DNA of 64,000 bases, from positions 6,595,655 to 6,659,654 of the forward strand of contig CM046838.1 in NCBI GenBank assembly GCA_025618425.1, read 5' to 3'. Source of the stretch: Heliocidaris tuberculata (lineage: Eukaryota; Echinodermata; Echinoidea; Camarodonta; Echinometridae). Positions 24,101 through 33,900 of the stretch are shown here, one piece after another (within the stretch, counting starts at the first letter, position 1; each line of letters opens with the position of its first letter). Both the position numbers and the translations under genes were made by a program. The notes under the pieces were generated by a model. The model saw only the letters and a program-made list of their open reading frames with translations, had not been told where the DNA came from and ran no database searches.

Positions 24101-24514
24101 TTGGTAGTTTATTGGTAGTTTCGAAATTATTTTTTGGTGACTGCAAACCCCTAGTGCCTACCCCCCCCCCCCCTCCCCATCACCCCACGTCGTCCGCCTA
24201 TGAAAATGGCTGACGTCGCGGCTCATTTCGAAGTATTAAATAGGTATAAAACAATACATATTGAGGTGTATTATGTACATGACATGCTACTCGGTCTGTA
24301 TGTTTACTCTATTTAATCCTTAGTTCCAGAGTAATATTTCAGGAGGAGTGAGTAATGTACACAAAACGAAACAAATGCCATGAATTTTATGAAAAATTAT
24401 GAACATATACATGATAATATTATAGGCCTAGGTATCCTTACCGCCTCGTAAAAACATGATTATGGTTGCAATGACGATTGAGAGGAACATCGTTTCTTCG
24501 AAGTCTAACTTCAT
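15318..24514 (-). CDS. Receptor copy 1: lectin-Ig-FN3 membrane protein with ITSM/ITIM-like tail (8 exons)
   Basis: Predicted 484-residue type I membrane protein. Coding exons in gene order: 24514-24442, 24071-23917, 21836-21721, 19685-19534, 18777-18472, 17565-17236, 16502-16403, 15540-15318. Every junction has GT/AG ends and the phases close exactly (1,455 nt including stop). Domains: signal peptide 1-24; C-type lectin about 25-165 with QPD (123-125) and WDD (148-150); Ig-like 166-267 (Cys184 and Cys243); FN3 268-377; TM about 388-411; cytoplasmic tail 412-484. The tail carries tyrosines in HYELP (Tyr439), AYQDL (451), TVYADI (466) and LDYVNI (475). The last two fit ITSM (TxYxxI) and ITIM (LxYxxI) patterns. 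A role as a carbohydrate-sensing, inhibitory-type immune receptor is inferred. Upstream promoter and UTR exons are not identified. Confidence 0.85.
16403..16502 (-). CDS. Copy 1 exon 7: transmembrane segment
   Basis: 100 nt, phase 1 to phase 2. Encodes a short stalk (DNEQMRNTDH) and a hydrophobic helix of about 22 residues ending in VVV and a Cys codon shared with the next exon. An Asn sits within the helix (VVNV). TGCAG acceptor and GTAAG donor. Confidence 0.85.
16861..17200. other. Intron with CAATT microrepeat
   Basis: Intron between the TM and FN3 exons of copy 1. It includes four tandem AATTC pentamers near 16868-16890. Nothing else is recognised. Confidence 0.5.
17236..17565 (-). CDS. 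Copy 1 exon 6: fibronectin type III domain
   Basis: 330 nt, phase 1-1. Typical FN3 landmarks: TVSWSSW (B strand Trp), DGPVVGYFIYQR (C strand), LSGLEPDTEYNISVSAV (the L-x-P-x-T-x-Y motif) and a closing VTVMTA strand. Strong match to the copy 3 exon at 56748-57071. Confidence 0.93.
17740..17972. repeat. (TAA)n and (TA/TACA)n microsatellites
   Basis: A run of TAA-type triplets (17751-17825) followed by TA and ATACATAT repeats (17850-17972), in the intron between FN3 and Ig of copy 1. Tyr- and Ile-rich ORFs here are artefacts. Confidence 0.9.
18122..18203. repeat. (TA)n(TG)n microsatellite
   Basis: About 20 TA dinucleotides run directly into a TG tract, in the FN3-Ig intron of copy 1. Confidence 0.92.
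18472..18777 (-). CDS. Copy 1 exon 5: Ig-like domain
   Basis: 306 nt, phase 1-1 symmetric exon. Two cysteines 59 residues apart (VSCAVDV ... DEIFCYV) fit an Ig disulfide. The usual core Trp is not evident and F-x replaces the Y-x-C tyrosine, so the fold call is probable rather than certain. Matched in copy 3 at 58021-58323 (both Cys kept) and by a broken relic in copy 2. Confidence 0.8.
18866..19080. repeat. (CTA)n and (TAA/TGA)n microsatellite
   Basis: Triplet tract in the Ig-lectin intron. The same tract, at the same position relative to GGCCGA...AACCAGGAAATTA, appears twice in block B (30830-31015 and 37975-38255), which helps align the copies. Confidence 0.9.
19196..19306. repeat. (CAAA)n microsatellite
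   Basis: CAAA/CAAAA repeats in the copy 1 Ig-lectin intron, absent at the homologous place in copy 2. The ORFs on both strands here are artefacts. Confidence 0.9.
19534..19685 (-). CDS. Copy 1 exon 4: C-type lectin domain, C-terminal third
   Basis: 152 nt, phase 2 to phase 1. Encodes DGWAPNQPDN..., NCACLW, GRWDDNRC and LICQK. QPD at the EPN/QPD position predicts galactose-type specificity. WDD replaces the common WND of the calcium site. Donor GTAAGT. Confidence 0.92.
19758..21092. mobile_element. Foldback element in lectin intron (copy 1)
   Basis: About 240-bp inverted arms: GTCCAAAAATACTTGATTTT near 19782 is mirrored near 21045-21070, and GGTGATTTTCATTATTTTCC near 20934 mirrors 19900-19920. 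TGACGTCA occurs in both arms. A shortened copy lies at the same intron position in copy 2 (38788-39802), so the insertion predates the gene duplication. Confidence 0.75.
20155..20300 (+). mobile_element. SINE-tail-like repeat
   Basis: GGGTAATAA-TGTGGAGCGC...CAATACAATAACCCACTATTATTATTA, a SINE/LINE-tail type sequence with ATT repeats. Related sequence is at 22395-22500, 39120-39330 and 41465-41545. Confidence 0.5.
21721..21836 (-). CDS. Copy 1 exon 3: C-type lectin domain, middle
   Basis: 116 nt, phase 0 to phase 2. It is too short to appear as a long ORF but carries the lectin core CFWIGCDDREVEGQYIWLDG (the WIGL-like and W-x-DG motifs). ACAG acceptor; donor GTAAAC after GTG AT. It joins in frame to exon 4 and is matched by 40425-40540. 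Confidence 0.88.
22390..22502 (+). mobile_element. SINE-tail-like repeat
   Basis: GGTAATAATGTTGGAGCGCC...GAGCGCTATACAAGAAGCCACCATTATTG. It matches the 3' part of the tRNA-like SINE at 41340-41545. Confidence 0.5.
22972..23109 (+). pseudogene. Truncated N-terminus of a Harbinger-type transposase
   Basis: Begins MDGEEVFDFEEEALLLVAV, an acidic/hydrophobic start typical of Harbinger transposases, followed by a Lys-rich stretch. One frame over, after the A-run at 23081-23092, TVWIRNW resembles the RVWVKPW block of the intact transposase at 7748-9033. No DDE residues are present. The call rests on this short similarity and on the surrounding terminal repeats. Confidence 0.55.
23110..23340 (-). pseudogene. 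Truncated second ORF of the Harbinger-type element
   Basis: Opens MPHKGKSRGRAFTKKRKTIP at 23340 and runs into the middle of the element without a recognisable domain. It converges on the transposase fragment. It may be the 5' end of the element's accessory (Myb/SANT-type) gene or an unrelated basic peptide. I cannot decide from the sequence. Confidence 0.35.
23917..24071 (-). CDS. Copy 1 exon 2: C-type lectin domain, N-terminal third
   Basis: 155 nt, phase 1 to phase 0. Encodes PLVWHRLDDAVYLVDSVTKV..., followed by the lectin helix-1 motif YDQAQALCQDYGANLARIDS (conserved Cys60). TGCAG acceptor and GTAAAT donor. 95-nt or longer homologous identity with 41678-41832 supports the boundaries. Confidence 0.88.
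24442..24514 (-). CDS. Copy 1 exon 1: signal peptide
   Basis: ATG at 24514 opens MKLDFEETMFLSIVIATII..., with a hydrophobic core about residues 9-21. It ends in phase 1 at a GTAAGG donor. The same exon with the same start recurs in copy 2 (42505-42562). An internal Met at residue 9 could also start translation and would give a more typical signal peptide. Confidence 0.75.
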
Positions 24515-24875
24515 ATTAGAGAAGCAAGTTGCGAGTCGATGTCAGAAGCTATGGATATATTTCCATATTGATAAATGGACGGAAAAGAAGGGAGTGCTGA
24601 GTCTGTTGAAATGTCTCGTGTTGAACTGACCTAAAACAAGCATAGGATCTCCCGCTATATTTCCTGGGTATGATGACTTGCATGGTTTCCTTTTAGTGTC
24701 AGTAACCATGATAACCAGCTTGCCAGTTTAAACCTACTAATTTTAGAATTGCAGTGATCTTTTCCTTCCATGTTAATATATCCATAATTATTTGGTATAG
24801 AAAGAAAATTTGACATATTTTGGGAGACATGGCGGTTACAGTTTCGTACTTGTCATCGAAATCTTTGAAAAATGT

Positions 24876-25318
24876 AAAGCCTGGCTTACACGAGGTGTCA
24901 TTTCAATTGCGTCAGAGCGCGTTGATAGAGAGAGTTGTGACACGCGCATAATAAGCATGCGCGTACGCGGTCTTTGTTTAAAACATGGCGGATCATGGAG
25001 CTCCCAATAGTTCCCTTTCACGTACATTCTCTATGAGAGGGAACTTTTTGAAGCTCCATGAAATGACTGACCAATTAGAAGCGACCTCCAGTGTCAGGAC
25101 TCTCTGTATGGATAGCTCTGAATTTCGTCATTACCTGCGCTTATCAAGCCTGTGAAGGCAAGTAAGCCCATGAGCCAGTTATTAGAAGTATTGTTTGCAT
25201 TGTTCATTTTGCAGTCACTTTTTAAACATTTCTCTTTCATGACGCACAAAAGAACGTACCAGTCACTGACACGGTCCTAATGTCATCAAATGACGCCTGG
25301 TGTGAGCTGGGCTTTAAA
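24876..25318. mobile_element. MITE upstream of copy 1
   Basis: Terminal inverted repeats TAAAGCC(T/C)(G/A)GCT(T/C)ACAC and AAATGACGCCTGGTGTGAGC (about 24876-24903 and 25290-25318), Harbinger-like in style. A partly deleted copy is at the same place upstream of copy 2 (42890-43090), so it is older than the duplication. It holds no gene. Confidence 0.6.
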
Positions 25319-27420
25319 GGAAATAAATTGATATTTGAAAAACTGCCTTCGTCTTAGAAATTATTTAAAATTAAAAGAAAATATATGATCCCTCCTCATA
25401 GCCTTTTCTAATTTTGAATGAGAAGGATAGGTACAGTAGGCCTAATAACAAGCCGCTTAAAAAGTTTCTTTCCGTTTCCGTTTTCAGTTTATTTTCGTAA
25501 TTCATATTTCACAGTATCACGTTTGTTTAAGAGAAATATAATAACAAGAATGTCAATCTTCTCTTAATAAATATAGATACATAAAATATATAATCAAATG
25601 GTTTGGGGGCAGTTACTTATAAATCAAGCTAAGCTTGTTGCTTGTATAGCTCCAAGCAATAACATATTATTCAGTTTAGCTGAAATATATTTCCTCCATG
25701 TTCATAGTATTACTGTATGAAGTTGGTAATACAGATACCAGTCGGAAGAAGAGGATTTCGGTACTTCCTTTTTGTCAGTACCAAAGACACCGGAAAGGGA
25801 TAACCTCTTTTTAATCGTCATGGCATTTCAGCAATAGAATGGAGTAGCCAGAAGTTGAAGAAAGTTTGATCCCGCTAATACCTCAACTCACTTATCAATT
25901 CTTTCTTATCAATAATTCGCTTCTCGTAATGATGCTTTATGAATTTAATATCATTGAACGACCCAATCGTGATTAAGTTATATAAGTTTCTGGACATATA
26001 ATATTCAAGCTTTGCTTTTAAATATGTCCAACTATTTTCAATATCACTTTATCATAATAGGTCAACATCTGTGCATCATATTTTTTACTTATTGATATTT
26101 GATTATGTGCCCCTATCTTTTATGGAAAAACATCATTGTTATATATTATTGTTATTGTATTCATTTCATGTCATGCACTACAGTATTATGTTAATATGAG
26201 TGATTGAAAACAGTCAATAAAATCAAATAAAAAATCAAAGTGTTAGTCAAAGCCAAGGATTCGGTCGAAATATGTGTTTTGTCCCTTTAAATCAGCTTTG
26301 GAAACAATAGAGGTCGAGGTCTACGGTTGAATACAAAGTCCTCAATAGGGAATTCCCAACCTTAGTAAATTTGACAACATGAATAGAATCTGTTATTGTC
26401 AACTGCTATTTCGGGAACTTTTTTTTTCACATCCGGGACATATTTATATTGTAATATTCGTTGACGGATAAACAAGTGATTTTTGGAAAATTCAAGCGTT
26501 TAATACGGAAGTTTCCAACGTTTTTCTGCGCCATAACTGTATTGAGTTATTGACCGTGGAATGATGAATTTCCCCTCAATTATCTATTGATTACCCCACA
26601 TTATCAAGGATCTACTGATATTACATGTTAAATACACTGACACCCACACCAACACACAAACACACTCACACACACCCTAACCCACACCATCCTCATCCTC
26701 ATAGACACATAGGCACTGGATATGAACCCACTGTATACAGCCACATCTAATACTCTGTGAAAGGATGAAGTCGAAAATATCTAAGTTTACTTTCATTTCA
26801 TATAATCATGTGATTAGAATTTTCTAAACTATGAACAATGAAAAAAGATCAGTCCGAATTGAGGGCAAGAAAACCATTAAAACCCATTAAAAAGTGAAAA
26901 TTGAAAATATCTGTTTATTTATTTATTTATTTTTTCTGGTGAGTTGGGTGGGGGGGGGGGGGGGTTAAACATAATTATTGCAATAGCGATAAGGAAATGA
27001 ATAAAATGTACCTTGTGACTCACTCAAATGTCTTTTTGTTAATGACTAGCCAGCACCTGTTTTGATCATGATGACTGAAAACAAATGAATTGTTTTAAAA
27101 TACTTTTAAAGTAAAGACCACTCACTATTCTGATGGTTATATCATATAGATTCAGAAAATCCAGGTAAATGGGGGCTTGTTCTTAATTCTAAAGGAAACT
27201 AATGGGTTGTACACATCCGGGGTGTCAAAAATCGTGAGAATGAAAATGGCGTGTCTGTTTGAAAAAGGGTTCTACAGTTTGCCCCCCCCCCAAAAAAAAA
27301 AAATAAATAAAAAAAAAAAAAATAAAAAAATAAAAAAAATTACAATCGGACTTTCAGCATCAGTAGATTTCAAAATTGTGAATTAGTCAGAATATTTTTC
27401 GGGATTGTGATTATCTATAT
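25319..27420. other. Region 5' of copy 1; no coding sequence seen
   Basis: AT-rich sequence, largely shared with 43090-44410 upstream of copy 2. This conserved non-coding portion could contain the promoter and 5' UTR, but no TATA box or start site can be assigned with confidence. It includes CACA-rich sequence (26640-26690) and a G-run near 26950. Confidence 0.45.
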
Positions 27421-27424
27421 CTCA

Positions 27425-28080
27425 GAGAAAACACCATCCGATTTGCTTCAGTAGTCACGAAGAAATAGGGATTTTTGTAACGTATGTCATAAGTCCCTTC
27501 CATCCAAGATTTGACAAAAAGAAGAAGCACAAAGCATGATTAACAATTCCATACTCCTTTAAAATGGTTTGAAAAGGAACTCACTGTTTTGTTTTTATCT
27601 GCTATAATTGTTATGGCAATGCTTCATTTATCATCATAATTATCATTGTTCTTCTTGTTGTTATTCTTAAAGGGCATTTGGAGATTTTTTGCAAACGAAA
27701 AATCATGAATGTAAAAAGATAAGTAGTTTTCAGAGTCTTAAACGTGTTGCATATCTGCCAACCTTCCATAGGGCAACATAAGAATCTTGCAAGGCAAAAC
27801 TAAAAATACAATGTATATTGTAAGCTTTCACACAGAAGTATTCATGAAAAGAGAGGAATCTAGGGCTTTTCGCATTAGTGTGAAAGTGAAAGGAAGGAAT
27901 CGTTTCTCTAAAATAGGAATGGTTGGCATTTATGATGTATTGGTAACTGATTCATGTGGATGCCAAGAACGTTCCAAGTGACAAAAGATGGAAGAAAGGG
28001 ACTCATGGCATGCTTTACATAAATCCCTATTTCTTCGTGACTATTGGATCTAATCGGAGGGGGTCTTCACTGCCCGGTAG
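27425..28080. mobile_element. Foldback element between duplication blocks
   Basis: AGTCACGAAGAAATAGGGAT near 27453 is mirrored by ATCCCTATTTCTTCGTGACT near 28023. The inverse similarity extends over about 100 bp (TAAGTCCCTTCCATC versus GAAAGGGACTCATGG region). ORF 27787-27981 lies in its interior and has no recognisable features. Confidence 0.6.
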
Positions 28081-29132
28081 AGAAATGGTTATAGTTTCAT
28101 AATCTAGTATGACTTTTCATATTGCAAATAGATTTCTTTTGTAATCGATACCCAAATGCCACTCATAATCTTTTTATGAGACATACTGTATAAACATTGG
28201 TGACAAGAGTTATGAATATTTGTCAAAGAAGAAAGAAAGAAAAAAAAAATCGAGAAAACCCGCTTTGAGTAAAGATTTTCGTCTTACACTCACCAGGGTA
28301 GAACAGCGTAATTAATCTATATGAGAAATATTATTTCTCAGAGAGAATGGCAGTAGAATATTACTGAGATTGGAGTTAACATGCAAAGATGTTTTGACTG
28401 GAATAAGCTTGCCACCAATCCGACCTTAACAATAAAATCATCGACGTTAAATAGTATACAGGTATGAAATATAGCTGAGTTTTATTTTTGCAAAGTCGTC
28501 GGAAAACTAGTTTATTACAACTACATGTATCATGTTTATTTATGCAAATCCTTTAGGGGGAAAAAAAAGGAACGATAATTCTTGAGAATTTCTTTCCCCT
28601 TTCAATTATATCATCATTAATCCGTGATAAATTCAATTACGTATTTACTATCTTCAATCAAATAAATTAATCATATGGAATTTAATTACCTGATGTCAAA
28701 GCAAGTGTTGGAATGTTTAATACTTCACAAACCTCTGCCTATAAGCCGAAGCGAGGAGCGAAGGCTTGATGAACTAATCTAAGATTTTTTTTTGTCCTAA
28801 CGCTAAATTCAAGTGCATGTCAAATGACGAACATCTCCGAAAAACTTTCAGTAAGCTGGTTGCTGCAATATATAAGATTTGGCCAATCAGTGATTCCTGT
28901 TGATAACAATACATCACTTGTTGCTCTGTTTTGGCAGACGCACAACAGAAGAATATCTTGTCTCCGATCGAAACCGATTTGGCAAAACCTGTGTATGTTT
29001 GTCCTTGGACTCTACTGGTCGCCCTACGCGAATAACTTTGTTCTTATTTCAGCATATTTTTTTCTGTTTTATGATAACACCTTGTTCAGTGGAAGATATA
29101 GATGTAACAGATATAGAAAGAATGGTATGTTT

Positions 29133-29346
29133 CTATTTTTGAACTTCAGATGAAATATTGACGTAGTCTGACTTCTCAGGAATGTCTGTGTAAACGGTTT
29201 CTTCGTTGCTCCTCGCTGTTTCCTTAAGATCCTGGTAATCATGGTTGGTTCTAGCAGGTTGAGGGAGTTCATAATGACCATCATGGCTCTTCGGAGCGCC
29301 TGCTGCTGGGGTTACACTAGACGGATCGACCTTCTTCTGCCTCTTG
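29133..29346 (-). CDS. Copy 2 exon 6: cytoplasmic tail
   Basis: 214 nt, three codons shorter than copy 1, ending in TAG. Tyrosine motifs HYELPQ, HDYQDL, TVYTDI and SDYVNI are all retained despite several nearby substitutions. Confidence 0.85.
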
Positions 29347-30922
29347 CTGTTGGGGAAAAGACAGGCAGAAATGAAAGTGTAAGAATGTAATGTCTTTAAA
29401 TGTCCTCAAGCGCACTCATTTGCAATAAATGGCTTACCAATACACAACAAACTATACATAGTCAGGTTAATTGTAGACATAGTAGATGAGATTTCTGCCA
29501 GTATTATTTTTTTCACTCTACCTCAAAAAGTCTTTTACTTTACAAAATGTATTTAAGCATGTTAAGTCAATATAAGTCGAAAAGTCAAGAATTGGAGGTT
29601 TAAAATAATTTATGAATATCGATAAACTATCTTTAAAAATCTGTTCTGTCAAGTGTTCTTATAAGTACTGTAAAAGTTCGTTCTGCTTCTGAATATGTAC
29701 TGAAAAAAAGTTAGATAAAGTAGAATCATCAAAAGATCACAAAAGATAATAAAGCTAAACAAAGTCTTGTGCAATTGCAAACTGCATTTAGGAAAATAGG
29801 TAGTGGATAATTCTCTGGTTAAAATTATTTCGATATCAAAAACTTATTTGCTAATGAGTAATTCCTTATCTACCGCATTTATATTTCATTTAGTTAAAAT
29901 GAAATAAAAGAATGCACTGACATTATCATGTTCCCTATTATTTTGTGACCAGGTATTCCAATAAACGTCACATAGGTAAAATCGGTCTACATTCTCATGT
30001 TTGCGAGGTGTGTCACAGCACGTTGGCCATGAGATCGTCTTAATAATTTCAAATACCATGGGATTCGAGTAAGTATAAGACCCTACCGAAAATATCAATT
30101 TTACGAAAGAAAGTGATTTTTCTTTTTACTCAACCTAGGTATGCAACTGATAACTATTGATATTCCTTCCTTTTTTTTTCCCGGTTTTATGTACATTGGT
30201 ATTTTTATTCTTACCACACAACCACCATAGCAACGACAAGGATGACGTTTACCACCAATGATGTCCAGAATAAGGCAGTCCAAACGTGATCAGTTTTCCT
30301 CATTTGCTCGTTGTCTGCAAAATGACCGGTATTCAATAATATCTATTAGTTTATTGATCATTGTGAAATATTCCTATAGCTACATGATTATGAATGAAAT
30401 ATTAGGACATACATAAAAACATATCGATAGGAAATTATCTTTACTAAGTAAAGCTTACTGAGTCAAGTCGACTGATTTTTCCTGAGGATATCTTCTACAT
30501 GATTTTGAATCTAGTGGTGATGTAATGACGACTACAAGTGTTTATTTCTTGGCAATGATTATATCTATAACCTCTGTAAATTTATGAAATACAACTGCAT
30601 GTGTTATCATTTAATTCCAAAGAAAATTCTCTTTTGTGCTTCAATGCTACACTTTTTAAAGTGATCCAGGGTATCTAAGCTTTCATAAGACATTGTTTTG
30701 ATGCATATGATAATCTCAATTTATTTCAACACCCTTCTAACTTTTTGTCTCATGATAACTAAAAACTCGCTGCATTACACTGTTTCACTTGCATAAGGTG
30801 CATAAAGTGTTTATACTGATTTTAAAGATAATAATGATAATAATAAAAACAATGATAATAATATAATGATAAATAAAATAGTAAAATGATAATAAAGAAA
30901 ATGATGTTAATAACAATAATAA

Positions 30923-30984
<62 letters not shown>

Positions 30985-33900
30985 ATAATAACAATAATAA
31001 TAATAATAATAATAGCCGACCTTTTCTTCCAACCAGGAAATTATATATAGCCCTCAATTTGCTCTTGAAACGTGTCTATTATTACTTAAATTTTCTCGGT
31101 ATACTTCCCCCAAATACATTGAGCAACGTTAGCTCGGATATCCCTGTAGGACACACAAGTGTGAAAATAACCACAAATGTAAAAACATTGCACCCGCAAA
31201 TGTCAAAATAACCACAAATGTCATAAAATGTCAACCACAAGTGTAAAAACATTTTGCCTACAAATGTAAAAATTTCCATTTTTACCACAAATGTCATAAC
31301 ATATCGACCGCTGTAAAACCCATTACTTGCATAATGCACCCATGTAAGATAGGTTATCATGAGATGTATGTGTGTTTTCGCGTGTATGCGTGCGTGTAAG
31401 GTTTTCCTGACCATTAAAATCCCTAAAATATTGAAACACCCTTTCCCACAAATGTCAAAACATGTCAACCGCAAATGTAAAAATGTATTAAACTAGTGGT
31501 TTACTAGTGGTTTCCCTTTTTATGATCAGTTAACATAGACGAAGGGGGGGGGGGGGGGGGGGGGTCGAGGAGCTGATCATAAACTTCAATGTCGATCTCT
31601 ACATAGAACAGCAATTTATTTTATCTGTCTCAAAAGGGCGCTTCACATAAATTGAATTTGAACGTAAATTTTACTTTTTATTCACGCGATTTTTAATGAT
31701 GAAATATTTAATGGTAGATAGCACAAAAGTAAAGGGTCTACACAATACGGCGCACGCTGCGTGTTGTTTTGATTGAAAATAAAGGGTTTATTGCCACTTG
31801 GTCTACAGAAAGTTTGTCTAATAGCCGAATGGTCCTAACATCATTCGGTCTAATATCAGTTGGTTTAATAACCAACTGGTCTATAATCACTTCGTCTAAC
31901 AGCCATTTGGTCTAATAACCATTTGGTCCATTATCCTTCGTCTAATCATCAAATGGTCTAAACCCAATTGGTGTAATTATGGTCTACACATCATTTGGTC
32001 CATTTATCAGTTAGTTTAACCTCATTTGATCTGTCATCATTTAGTATACACCCATTTAGTCTAATAACCATTTGGTCTAATTGTCACTTGGCCTAATAGC
32101 CGTCTGGTGTAATTACCAGTTGGTCTAATCATCGTTTCGTCTAATGACCAACTGGGCTAATTTCTTGTGTGCCCTCTGGCCATTGCATTGAGGGAGATCA
32201 TTAAATGGGTCCACGGAGAATGAAAAAGGCAGATGCTCATGAATATGATATAGGGTTAGGATTAGGGTTAGGTTTAGGGTCCCCCCTCCCCCATGGTGCC
32301 AGTGCCCCCAACAGCTGGACTATAGCTAAGCAAATGATTATTGCCCACATGATCCATGCACTGTTTATATGTTTAAAAACAAATACCTGAACTGGAGAAA
32401 GGGGAGGGGGGTTGCCCAAGAGTCGACATTTGGGGCGGAAAAAACTTCAACCAAGACTAGGTACACATTGCCCTGACACATATACATATTCATTATTTGT
32501 GACATCAAATTCAAAGGTAACTTTTCGAATAATGCATTTTAAGTATTCTTTTTTTTTTTTGGGGGGGGGGTGAGTAAAAAAGAAGAGAAAAAATGTGACC
32601 TGATGGAGCTTGGCATGAATTCATTAATTATCTAGTGAATAAATTGATTAATTAATTAACGTTATGTCTTTATCCTTCTATCCCTTAACTTTCTACCATC
32701 CCTATTGTAATGTTATTCATCGATTAATTTTTACTTCCGTCTTTCCTTATATTACTCTTTATATTCATTCTTCCATCGTCTCTCATTATGTCATTCTAGT
32801 TTTTTTTTTTTTTTTTTTTTTTTATTAATTATGGTCATCATTATTACTACATGTACCACAATGCAGGGAAATGGAACGTTTTTGGAAGTGGGGACTGACG
32901 GCTCTTGCCCGGGTACCAACTAACTTTTTCAACATATTGTGAGCGAGCGAAGCGAGCGGCCAAACATTATTACAATGTATTATCTTTAAGATGTAATCCC
33001 TTCTAAAAATATATATACTATACATAATCATTAAACAGAATTATATGAAATGTGTCTACTCAAAAAGTGAAGGGGCTGCAGCCCCATCACCCCCTCCCCC
33101 GGCCCGGTTCCACGGCCTATGCATTGAATACATTAAACGGTAAATTGCCACTTGGTCTAATGCCAATTGGTTTAATAGCCCAATAGTCTAACATCATTCA
33201 GTCTAACAACAATTTCGTCTAATAAACATTTGGTCTAATAATCACTTAGTCTAATCACCACTTCGTCGATAGCCAATTCGACTAAAACCCATTTGGTCTA
33301 ATACGCATTTGGTTTAAACCCATTTGGTCGAAACATCACTTGGACTAATAATCAGTTCGTCTAGTGTTCACTTGGTCTAATAACCAAATGGTGTAATCAT
33401 CATTTCGTATAATAGCCATTTGGTCTAAACCCAGTTGGTCTAACACCCACACCGTCTAATCATCGTTTGGTCCAATTCTCAGTTGTCTAATAACTGTTTG
33501 GTCTAATGTTCACTTGGTCTAATATCCATTTGTCTAATACTACAGACAAATATGTTAGTCTGTCATAGTTATATATATATTGCATGGGCCATGGAACCGG
33601 GCGGGGGGGGGGGGGGGGGTGATGGGGCTGGAGCCTCTTCACTTTTTGAGTAGACACGTTTCATATAATTTTGTTTAATGATTATGTACAGCATATATTT
33701 TTTAGAAGAGATCACATCTTAAACATAATACACTGAATAAGTTTTATGAAATTGACAATATTCAAAATAATTGACAACACAACTTAGTGCATAAACATTT
33801 TTCGATCATTACAAGCAAAACAAAGTGCATTAAAGTTTGAGTTGTGAGAGAAAAAAAAAAGTAACATCAATGAAGACTACGTAAGATTAATCTTATGAAA

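Larger units (their letters stand above)
14440..26800. repeat. Segmental duplication, block A (receptor copy 1)
   Basis: Aligns by eye with 28245-44410. AAAACCCGCTTTGAG near 14450 matches 28257. The last coding exon, TM exon, lectin exons and signal exon match in order. 5'-side non-coding sequence also matches (AATAAATATAGATACAT near 25566 versus 43475, and ACTGGATATGAACCCACTGT near 26715 versus 44314). Block A keeps the Ig and FN3 exons that block B lacks. Confidence 0.85.
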
